In this document: positions 57,357 through 64,000 of the stretch, one piece after another
Position numbering within the stretch: position 1 is the first letter of the stretch
How the letters are laid out: each line of letters opens with the position of its first letter
Assembly: GCA_032027085.1 (NCBI GenBank)
Contig: JAVSMS010000001.1
Location: forward strand, 4,007,730 to 4,071,729
Reading direction: 5' to 3'
Length of the DNA: 64,000 nt
From: Pseudorhodoplanes sp.
GTDB lineage: Bacteria > Pseudomonadota > Alphaproteobacteria > Rhizobiales > Xanthobacteraceae
Notes under the pieces: model-generated
What the model saw: the letters and a program-made list of their open reading frames with translations, nothing else
The model's database searches: none
Told to the model about the DNA's origin: nothing
Program-made: the position numbers and the translations under genes

Positions 57357-58085
57357 TCAGTGCTGCAATATCTTCGACAGGAACATCTGCGCGCGCTCGC
57401 TGCGCGGCTTGCCGAAGAAATCCTCCTTGGCCGCGTCCTCGACAATCTCGCCCTTGTCCATGAAGATGACCCGGTCGGCGACCTTGCGCGCGAAGCCCAT
57501 TTCGTGCGTGACCACCATCATGGTCATGCCTTCGCGCGCCAGCCCGATCATCACATCGAGAACCTCTGTTACCATTTCGGGGTCGAGCGCCGACGTTGGC
57601 TCGTCGAACAGCATGACGATCGGGTCCATCGCCAGCGCGCGGGCAATGGCAACGCGCTGCTGCTGCCCACCCGACAGTTCGCCGGGATATTTTTTGGCAT
57701 GCTCGATCAGGCCGACCCGCTCCAGCAGCTTGCGCCCCCTCGCCTCCGCATCGGCGCGCGAGCGGCCCAGCACCTTCTGCTGGGCGAGACACAGATTGTC
57801 GATCACGCGCAGGTGCGGAAAGAGTTCGAAATGCTGAAAGACCATGCCGACGCGCGCCCGCAATTTCGGCAGATCCGTTTTCGGATCTGACAGGCTGATA
57901 CCGTCAAGCACGACATCGCCGGACTGAAACGGTTCGAGCCCGTTGACGCACTTGATGAGGGTCGATTTCCCGGAGCCGGACGGACCGCAGACGACGACGA
58001 CCTCGCCTTTCGCCACGTGCGTCGAGCAGTTTTTAAGGACCTGCATTTGTCCGTAGTATTTGCTGATGGACTTGATCTCGATCAT
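57357..58085 (-). CDS. Polar amino acid ABC transporter ATPase (GltL/GlnQ-type)
   Basis: The 242-residue ATPase has Walker [10 protein letters not shown] near residues 34-42, the Q-loop [13 protein letters not shown], signature [15 protein letters not shown], Walker [16 protein letters not shown] and the H-loop [16 protein letters not shown]. It energises the importer formed with the two permeases and the binding protein encoded upstream. It is the last gene of the binding protein, permease, permease and ATPase series. A decayed copy of its 3' end lies 1.5 kb away. Confidence 0.95.
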   Translation of the reverse strand: MIEIKSISKYYGQMQVLKNCSTHVAKGEVVVVCGPSGSGKSTLIKCVNGLEPFQSGDVVLDGISLSDPKTDLPKLRARVGMVFQHFELFPHLRVIDNLCLAQQKVLGRSRADAEARGRKLLERVGLIEHAKKYPGELSGGQQQRVAIARALAMDPIVMLFDEPTSALDPEMVTEVLDVMIGLAREGMTMMVVTHEMGFARKVADRVIFMDKGEIVEDAAKEDFFGKPRSERAQMFLSKILQH

Positions 58086-58094
58086 GGCAGGCCT

Positions 58095-58787
58095 TCACCG
58101 AATAACAGCGACACGCGTCTGCAGATGCTTGACGAAGCGGGACGCGGCATAGGACATCACGAAATAGACCAAGGCAACGAACAGATACATCTCCACAAGA
58201 CGTCCATCGCGCTGGGCCACCTTCGAGGCGGCGCCGAGAAAGTCCGTGATGGAGAGCACATAGACGAGTGAGGTGTCCTGAAACAGAATGATCGTCTGCG
58301 TCAGCAGGACCGGCAGCATATTGCGGAAGGCTTGCGGCAAAACGATATTGCCCATCACCTGCCAATATGTGAGCCCCAGCGCATAGCCGGCCGCCACCTG
58401 GCCGCGCGAGATCGACTGGATGCCCGCGCGCATGATTTCCGAGAAATAAGCCGCTTCAAATAGCGTGAATGTCACCAATGCGGACATGAAGGCGCCGACA
58501 GAAATCGGCCGTGAGGCGCCTGTGATCCATTGTCCGACATACGGAATCAGAAAATAGAACCAGAAGATCACCAGCACGAGCGGCAGCGACCGCATGAGGT
58601 TGGTGTAGGTGGCCGCGATCTGCGGCAGGATCGGCAGGCCGGACAGCCGCATCATCGCGAGCAGCGTCCCGAAAATGACACCGCCCGCCGTCGCCATCGC
58701 GGTCAGCATCAGCGTGAAGCGCATGCCATCGAGGAAAAGATAGGGCAGCGACCGCCAGATCACATCGAGATCGATATTCGAAAACAT
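58095..58787 (-). CDS. Polar amino acid ABC transporter permease (GltK-type)
   Basis: The 230-residue permease has about five helices and the HisM/GlnP family motif EIMRAGIQSISRGQVAAGYALGLTYWQVMGNIVLPQAFRNMLP, where the EAA loop contacts the ATPase. The ATG (MFSNIDLDVIW) follows GTGAGG. It starts 7 bp after the stop of the partner permease and forms the second half of the channel. Confidence 0.94.
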   Translation of the reverse strand: MFSNIDLDVIWRSLPYLFLDGMRFTLMLTAMATAGGVIFGTLLAMMRLSGLPILPQIAATYTNLMRSLPLVLVIFWFYFLIPYVGQWITGASRPISVGAFMSALVTFTLFEAAYFSEIMRAGIQSISRGQVAAGYALGLTYWQVMGNIVLPQAFRNMLPVLLTQTIILFQDTSLVYVLSITDFLGAASKVAQRDGRLVEMYLFVALVYFVMSYAASRFVKHLQTRVAVIR

Positions 58788-58794
58788 ACCGACC

Positions 58795-59526
58795 TCACTT
58801 GCCTGTGATGTAGCCGGGCACCGCGACGCGGCGCTCGATGAAATGCATCGCCACGACAACAACGGCATTCACAATCAGATACAGGATCGTCGCCGCGGTG
58901 AAGGCCTCGAAAACCTGAAAAGAGAATTCCTGCATCGACCGCGCACGCCCGGTCAGTTCCAGAAGTCCGATCGTCAATGCGACGGCCGTGTTCTTGATGG
59001 TGTTCAGGAATTCAGAGGTGAGTGGCGGCAAAATGATCCGATAGGCCATCGGGAGCAGCACATAAACATAGATTTGTGCCGTCGTCAGTCCGAGCGCCTT
59101 GCCGGCCATCGACTGCCCGCGCGGCAAGGCATTGATGCCGGCGCGCAATTGCTCGGCGACACGCGCTGACATGTAGAAGCCAATGCCGATGGCGGCCGTC
59201 CAGAACGCCGCGTTCGGAAGCTGCTTCAGCCAAAGGCCCGCCGCCTGCGGCAGCAATTCCGGCAACACGAAGAACCACAGAAACAACTGCACCAGGATCG
59301 GAATGTTTCTGAAGAATTCGACATAGGCCGATGCGAAATAGTTCGCCGACTTCGAGGGAAGCGTCCGCATGACGCCGATGATCGAACCGAGCAGCAACGC
59401 CAGCACCCAGGCGAGCAACGCGGTTGCGATCGTCCACCTGAGCCCCGAGAGCAGCATATCAAAATAGGTGCCGGTCCCCTCCGGCGAGGGCTCCCAGAAG
59501 ATTCCCCAGTTCCAGTTATAGTTCAT
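58795..59526 (-). CDS. Polar amino acid ABC transporter permease (GltJ-type)
   Basis: The 243-residue permease begins MNYNWNWGIFWEPSPEGTGTYFDMLLSGLRWT, the characteristic start of glutamate/aspartate GltJ proteins. The family loop EQLRAGINALPRGQSMAGKALGLTTAQIYVYVLLPMAYRIILPPL lies mid-protein. The ATG follows GAGAGGGG; an ATG five codons earlier is less likely. It is 61 bp downstream of the binding-protein gene. Confidence 0.94.
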   Translation of the reverse strand: MNYNWNWGIFWEPSPEGTGTYFDMLLSGLRWTIATALLAWVLALLLGSIIGVMRTLPSKSANYFASAYVEFFRNIPILVQLFLWFFVLPELLPQAAGLWLKQLPNAAFWTAAIGIGFYMSARVAEQLRAGINALPRGQSMAGKALGLTTAQIYVYVLLPMAYRIILPPLTSEFLNTIKNTAVALTIGLLELTGRARSMQEFSFQVFEAFTAATILYLIVNAVVVVAMHFIERRVAVPGYITGK

Positions 59527-59587
59527 TGCCCCTCTCCCCATTGCACCTGCGGCGGCAAGAAGCCGCCGCAGGCCAGGCCGGCGGGGC

Positions 59588-60490
59588 CTAGTAAGCGGCC
59601 GGATCGGGCGAATCGATCGGCTTGTCGAAGATCTTCTTCATTTGCGCGCTCATCGGCACATTGAGATTGAGGTTGCGCGGCGGGATCGGCTTCGTGAACC
59701 ACTTGTCGTAGATCGCCTTGCCTTCCGGACTCTTGTAGAGCGCCGACGTCGCACCATCGACAACCTTTTTGAAAGCGGCGTCATCCTTGCGCAGCATGAT
59801 CCCGTAGGGCTCAGGCAGCGAGAAAGCGTCTTCCGAGATCACGTAAGCCTTGGGATCCTTGGAGGACGCGACGAGGCTGGCCAGCAGGATGTCGTCCATC
59901 ACGAAAGCCACGGCACGGTCGGTCTCGACCATCAGAAACGCTTCCGCATGATCCTTGGCCGGAATGATGTTCATGCCGAGCTTGCGCGCAACATTGGCCT
60001 CGGTGGCCTGCTTGATATTTGTTGTACCGGCCGTGGAGACGATGGTCTTGCCCTTGAGATCGTCGATCTTGCCGATCTTGTTCGCGCGCTTGGTGACGTA
60101 GCGGCTCGCCGTCAGGAAATGCGTGTTTGTGTACCAGACCTGCTTCTGGCGCTCAGCATTATTCGTCGTCGAGCCGCATTCAAGATCGATGGTCCCGTTG
60201 GCCATCAGCGGAATGCGCGTTGCCGAGGTCACGGGATTGAGTTTGACCGCGAGCTTGTCGAGCTTCAGCTCCTTCTTCACCGCATCGACGATTTTGTAGC
60301 AGATGTCCATCGCATAGCCGACCGGCTGCTGCTTGTCGTCGAGATAGGAAAACGGCACCGAGGACTCACGATGGCCAAGCGTGATCTCGCCGGTCTCCTT
60401 GATCTTTTTCAGGGTGCCGCTCAGTTCCTGCGCCGTTGCCGGCTGCGCCAGCAATCCCAGGACGACCGCCACTGCTGAGACATATTTCAT
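59588..60490 (-). CDS. Glutamate/aspartate-type ABC transporter binding protein
   Basis: The 300-residue periplasmic protein has a signal peptide (MKYVSAVAVVLGLLAQPATAQ) and the type II binding fold: ITLGHRESSVPFSYLDDKQQPVGYAMDIC, TSATRIPLMANGTIDLECGSTTNNAERQ (ligand contacts) and KGKTIVSTAGTTNIKQ. These blocks match GltI-type glutamate/aspartate binding proteins more than glutamine or arginine ones. It is the first gene of the four-gene importer and lies downstream of an operator-like palindrome. Confidence 0.94.
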   Translation of the reverse strand: MKYVSAVAVVLGLLAQPATAQELSGTLKKIKETGEITLGHRESSVPFSYLDDKQQPVGYAMDICYKIVDAVKKELKLDKLAVKLNPVTSATRIPLMANGTIDLECGSTTNNAERQKQVWYTNTHFLTASRYVTKRANKIGKIDDLKGKTIVSTAGTTNIKQATEANVARKLGMNIIPAKDHAEAFLMVETDRAVAFVMDDILLASLVASSKDPKAYVISEDAFSLPEPYGIMLRKDDAAFKKVVDGATSALYKSPEGKAIYDKWFTKPIPPRNLNLNVPMSAQMKKIFDKPIDSPDPAAY

Positions 60491-60586
60491 GCTTGTTTAC
60501 CTCCACCGGAATGCTGGCTTCCCCCGCCAGAAAGGGTAAGATTTCTAATCCCTTGCAAAGGACGTTCCAGTCACAACCCTTAGGTT

Positions 60587-60605
60587 TGATGCAATTGTTG
60601 CATCA
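60587..60605. promoter_or_regulatory. Perfect 8-3-8 palindrome upstream of the amino-acid importer
   Basis: TGATGCAA-TTG-TTGCATCA lies about 100 bp before the binding-protein ATG, in the only sizeable gap of the region. Its size and symmetry fit a dimeric helix-turn-helix regulator such as a GntR- or Lrp-type protein. The intervening leader also holds a CTGGC/GCCAG hairpin near the ribosome binding site. Confidence 0.5.
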
Positions 60606-60675
60606 TGCGCGGGACCGTTCCAGAGGCAGGATCACAGGTAGTGGATGGAAAAGGGCGGCGGCCTCGCCGCCGGCG

Positions 60676-62229
60676 TCAGACCTTGCTGACGGCCTCGGCC
60701 TGCTCTGACCGCAACGCGGCAATCGCCGCCGTCAATGTCAGGCCGGTCTCATCGGCATTGGCAGCCTGGCGCAGCCTCGCCAATTGCCGGGAGGCATCGG
60801 GGCGGCCAGTCAGTTCGGGCAGAACCCTCATCAATTCGTCGAACCGGGCGCCGCCGCGCTCATGCGTGTCGCCATAGCCCTTGACTAGGTTGCGGCAGGC
60901 GGCGACCTCGACCGCGAGATCGTAATTGGTGCCGGCGCAGCGCTCGACTGCCTCAAGCCAGGTCTGCAACGCGCGTTGCTCTGTCTCAAACCGCAGCGAG
61001 CGGGGACGCAGCGGCTTGAGCATGGTGACAATATAGAGAAGCAGGAAGCCGCGCAGCGATGTCGTCTTCACGGTCCGGCCTGATGAGGTAAACCGGTCGA
61101 TAAGGCGTCGTACCCATCTGGTGCGCAGGATGAAGCGCCCGAGCGGCGCCGGCAGCGTGTCGGCGATTTCCTCGGTGCGCGGATGCATGAACTCGGCGAT
61201 TTCGAGAATTTGCCCCTGTGCGAGCTTCACCTCCTCCCGCACCCGAGCAAAACGCGACGGCCTGATCTTCAGTTCGGCAACGCGGATCGTGTCCTCATAG
61301 GCCATGCCGAGCGCAAGCTGGCGGGCTGTCTCCTGCAACAGGCGATGCGTGCCGTCGCCGTGTTTTTGCTCGAGGGAGATGAAGGGCGCGAGCCGGTCGA
61401 GATAGAGCCGCGCATAGCTTGCGTTCTGATAATCCGCCGTGCGCAGAATGCCGGCGCGGACCACCGGCTGGACCGTCGGCGGTACGCTGCGTTCGGCCTC
61501 GGCGCAAAGCGTCGCGATCGCGTCCGGCAGATGCGGCGTCTCGGCAGCCTGCGGCTCGCCTGCAGGCAAAGGCGAGGCCGCACCGCTTATCGCCGCCTCA
61601 AACCCGGCAGTGAAAGCGGCAAGGCTTGTCGCAACACCGACATTGCCGCGCCGGATCGCCGCCTCGAAAGCCGTGCGCTGGAACGGCAGCACATTGGCCC
61701 CCGCCAGGGCGCCGAACAGCACCGCGCTGATGACGCTGCCGGTCGCCTCCGCCAGCGCCGCCATGTCGAACGCATAAAGCTGTCGCGCCGCCGTCCGGCA
61801 GGCCTCGAGCAATTTGGCGTCGTCGACGCGTCCGTCGGCCAAAGCCAGCTTCTCGGTCATGGAGAAGGTGCGATTGATCGACGCGATCAGCGTCGTACGG
61901 TCTGGCGTCACCAGTCCGCGCTGGATGGCGCGTCCGGCTTCCATCAATTCGGAAGCGACGACGATGTCGACATCGCCCGGCGTCGGCATCAGCGCAAGGA
62001 CCGGCTCGCGTCCCGCCCCGTTGATCGCCGCACGCGGAAACATCTCCAGATAATAGATGGTCGCGCCGGTCCGCTGGGCGACACCCGGCACCGAGGTGGT
62101 CTGCGCGAGATAGCCGCTGTGCTCAGCCAGATCGACAAGCCATTCTGCGAGCACCCCGCCACCCTCACCCCCCATCGCAAGGATGGCAAGCGTGATCGGC
62201 CTCGCTTTCTGCGAAATCGGCGCGTTCAT
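60676..62229 (-). CDS. iorB: Indolepyruvate oxidoreductase subunit beta, long form
   Basis: IorB with IorA oxidises aryl-pyruvates made by transamination of aromatic amino acids to aryl-acetyl-CoA with ferredoxin. The N-terminal part (residues about 1-215) is the gamma-type domain of 2-oxoacid:ferredoxin oxidoreductases (AILAMGGEGGGVLAEWLVDLAE, TTSVPGVAQRTGATIYYLEM). At 517 residues it is more than twice the archaeal subunit length; the extra C-terminal part is mostly helical and resembles the DUF6537-type region found in fused Ior proteins. It starts 5 bp after the iorA stop. Confidence 0.88.
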   Translation of the reverse strand: MNAPISQKARPITLAILAMGGEGGGVLAEWLVDLAEHSGYLAQTTSVPGVAQRTGATIYYLEMFPRAAINGAGREPVLALMPTPGDVDIVVASELMEAGRAIQRGLVTPDRTTLIASINRTFSMTEKLALADGRVDDAKLLEACRTAARQLYAFDMAALAEATGSVISAVLFGALAGANVLPFQRTAFEAAIRRGNVGVATSLAAFTAGFEAAISGAASPLPAGEPQAAETPHLPDAIATLCAEAERSVPPTVQPVVRAGILRTADYQNASYARLYLDRLAPFISLEQKHGDGTHRLLQETARQLALGMAYEDTIRVAELKIRPSRFARVREEVKLAQGQILEIAEFMHPRTEEIADTLPAPLGRFILRTRWVRRLIDRFTSSGRTVKTTSLRGFLLLYIVTMLKPLRPRSLRFETEQRALQTWLEAVERCAGTNYDLAVEVAACRNLVKGYGDTHERGGARFDELMRVLPELTGRPDASRQLARLRQAANADETGLTLTAAIAALRSEQAEAVSKV

Positions 62230-62234
62230 GACAA

Positions 62235-64000
62235 TCAGGCCGCCGCGAGCTGGCGCTTCTCAAGCCGCCGCTGCAGGAAACCGATGACGGCACCGCGGAG
62301 CCTTTCCTTGAGGCGGTCCCACCGGTTTGGATTGTTGATGATCGAGGCGCGGTAGAAGGACGGACACAGCACGGCGGCATGCGCCACCTCGCCGCACAAG
62401 CCGCAGCCGACGCAGGAATTGATCACCTTGGTGACAGGCTCGGTGCGCAGAGGATCGGGATTGGGTGCCACCGTCAGCGACGGGCAGCCCGACAGCCGGA
62501 TGCAGGAATGATCGCCGGTGCAGGTGTCGGGATCGACGCCGAAACGCTCGCGCACCACGCGTTGCCCGCCCTTGATCGCCTTGCTCATCAGCGGCTTCAC
62601 CCGGCGCTGCTTGTTCAGCATGCATTCCGACTGCGCGATGATGACCTTGGGGCCCTGCTCCGGCGTGGTCAGCGCCTCGCGCAAGGTGTCGCGCATCTTG
62701 GCGACATCGTAAGTGCGCGTGATCGTCTTCACCCAGTCGACGCCGACGCCGCGCACCGCCTTCTCGATCGGGTTCTTGGTCGTCCGGATCGCATTGTCGG
62801 CAGCCGAGGACAGCACATCCTGCCCGCCGGTCGCGGCGGTGTAGCCATTGTCGATGATGATGTGGACGTTGTTCGACTTGTTGAAGACGGCGTTGCCGAT
62901 CGAGGAGGTCAGGCCGTTATGCCAGAAGCCGCCGTCGCCCAGGATGGCGATCGCGCGCTTGCCGTCGTCGGTGTTGAACGCCGACGCGCCGGCGCCGCCA
63001 AGGCCATAGCCCATGGTGGTGGCGCCGATATTGAAGGGCGGCAGGATCGAGAACAGATGGCAGCCGATGTCGCAACTGACATGATGCGGCCCAAGCTCGC
63101 GCTCGACCAGTTTCATGGCGGTGAAGATCGGCCGTTCCGGACAGCCGGTGCAGAAGGACGGCGGCCGCGGATGCACCTGACCTTCGCTCGCCTTCGCAGC
63201 GGCCGCGAGCCGCACCGTCGCCTCGTTTGACGGCGCCGTGTGCGGCAATTCGCCGAGCAGGTCGGGACGATAGGCGCGCACGAACTTGCCAAGCCCCTCG
63301 CGCATGATGCCGCCGGTATATTCTCCGACCATCGGCAACATGCCCTTGCCTTCGACCCGGGTCTGGATATCGGCGCGGCGCAGGATGGTATTGACCGCCT
63401 GCTCGATATATTCGGGCGCTCCCTCCTCCACGATCAGGATCGCGCGCTTGCCGGTGGCAAAACGGATCAGTTCGTCATCGATCAGCGGATAAGTGACGTT
63501 CATCACATAAAGCGGCACGCGCGAGCTGCCGAGCGCATCGGCGAGCCCCATCAACTCCAGCGCGCGCAAGGCGGTATTATACATGCCGCCCTGCATGACG
63601 ATGCCGATATCAGAAATCTCGGCGTCGAAGAACTCATTGAGTGCATTGTCCTTGATGAATTTCACCGCCGCCGGCCAACGCTGTTCGATCTTTTCTTTCT
63701 CCTGCAGATAGGTCGCCGGTGGCAGCGGAATCCGATTGACGTCGCGCTGCGGTTTCTCCAGCGCGTCCTTCAGCGTGAAGTCAGGACGCACATTCTCCTG
63801 CACGGTGAAGCGGCCATAGACATGGCAGGCGCGGATGCGCACTTCCAGCATCACCGGCGTGTTGGAGGCTTCCGACAGTTCGAAGCCTTTCTTCACCGCA
63901 TTCACGATCGACGGCAGATTCGGGCGCGGATCAAGGAGCCAGACCTGTGACTTCATCGCGAAGGCGTGGCTGCGCTCCTGCATGATCGAGGAGCCCTCGC
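62235..64000 (-). CDS. iorA: Indolepyruvate ferredoxin oxidoreductase subunit alpha, 5' end outside window
   Basis: About 588 codons of the C-terminal part are present; the frame stays open to the right edge and reads EGSSIMQERSHAFA there, so the start lies beyond it. The thiamine diphosphate domain shows FCTGCPERP, CDIGCHLFSILPPFNIGATTMGYGLGGA and GDGGFWHNG with the downstream NNVHIIIDNGYTAATGGQ. The end of the protein has ferredoxin-like cysteines (CTGDHSCIRLSGCPSL and CVGCGLCGEVAHAAVLCPSFY) for two 4Fe-4S clusters. It is co-transcribed with iorB. Confidence 0.95.
   Translation of the reverse strand, partial: EGSSIMQERSHAFAMKSQVWLLDPRPNLPSIVNAVKKGFELSEASNTPVMLEVRIRACHVYGRFTVQENVRPDFTLKDALEKPQRDVNRIPLPPATYLQEKEKIEQRWPAAVKFIKDNALNEFFDAEISDIGIVMQGGMYNTALRALELMGLADALGSSRVPLYVMNVTYPLIDDELIRFATGKRAILIVEEGAPEYIEQAVNTILRRADIQTRVEGKGMLPMVGEYTGGIMREGLGKFVRAYRPDLLGELPHTAPSNEATVRLAAAAKASEGQVHPRPPSFCTGCPERPIFTAMKLVERELGPHHVSCDIGCHLFSILPPFNIGATTMGYGLGGAGASAFNTDDGKRAIAILGDGGFWHNGLTSSIGNAVFNKSNNVHIIIDNGYTAATGGQDVLSSAADNAIRTTKNPIEKAVRGVGVDWVKTITRTYDVAKMRDTLREALTTPEQGPKVIIAQSECMLNKQRRVKPLMSKAIKGGQRVVRERFGVDPDTCTGDHSCIRLSGCPSLTVAPNPDPLRTEPVTKVINSCVGCGLCGEVAHAAVLCPSFYRASIINNPNRWDRLKERLRGAVIGFLQRRLEKRQLAAA

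Overview
The window reads as a chromosomal segment of a GC-rich alphaproteobacterium of the order Hyphomicrobiales, most like Nitrobacteraceae/Xanthobacteraceae (relatives of Bradyrhizobium, Rhodopseudomonas or Pseudolabrys). This is inferred from gene families common there (psd-pssA, DUF2865, DUF2059, DUF2783, class II DAHP synthase, BigR-like ArsR, PleC/DivJ-type kinase) and from interspersed palindromic repeats typical of these genomes. Coding density is high. There is no phage, insertion sequence, CRISPR array or rRNA; one tRNA-Val(CAC) gene is present.

Layout. 0-8 kb: phospholipid synthesis (pssA, psd), an Atm1-type ABC exporter, a LOG-family hydrolase, a VOC protein, cimA with two tiny membrane proteins and a GNAT gene upstream, then cysS. 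8-14 kb: two YeeE/YedE half-transporters divergent from a BigR-like sulfide-type repressor with two overlapping operators, a small secreted protein, creA, a hybrid histidine kinase, DUF2783 and an 18-Cys copper-storage-type protein. 14-25 kb: an aromatic (homogentisate) degradation region with an FAD monooxygenase, a lipoprotein hydrolase, an MBL-fold protein, DoxX, a fumarylacetoacetase-family gene and hmgA. An rhlE-infA pair follows, then a MarR regulator with maiA. 25-36 kb: an EamA exporter, DUF2865, nadE, dgkA, chrA, class II DAHP synthase, gor, DUF2059, rpiA, gph and a lipoprotein. 36-46 kb: tRNA-Val, an L,D-transpeptidase, DUF971, moaA, a TRAP transporter with two tandem substrate-binding genes, a decayed gene, a membrane protein and mrp. 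46-54 kb: a hydroxyacid dehydrogenase, two tandem secreted caspase-like proteins, a GST, a PleC/DivJ-like kinase, DUF1289, a membrane aspartic protease and a TSUP permease. 54-64 kb: dusA, a ferric-reductase-like flavoprotein, a glutamate/aspartate-type ABC importer and iorB-iorA (iorA runs off the end).

How parts fit together. HmgA, MaiA and the fumarylacetoacetase-family enzyme form the lower homogentisate pathway to fumarate and acetoacetate. No 4-hydroxyphenylpyruvate dioxygenase is in the window, and an FAD hydroxylase with its usual DUF2783/MBL companions sits beside the pathway, so homogentisate (or an analogue) may be fed by a hydroxylase. The hmgA promoter carries an inverted repeat in its -35/-10 spacer that the nearby MarR protein could bind. 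IorAB would send aryl-pyruvates from amino acids toward aryl-acetyl-CoA.

The most notable non-genic signals are (i) two fused 8-4-8 palindromes covering the promoter and start codon of the BigR-like gene, (ii) three copies of a hairpin element whose stem covaries between copies, and (iii) a decayed copy of the 3' end of the amino-acid ABC ATPase gene on the far side of the ferric-reductase gene, which suggests that gene arrived by a recombination event.
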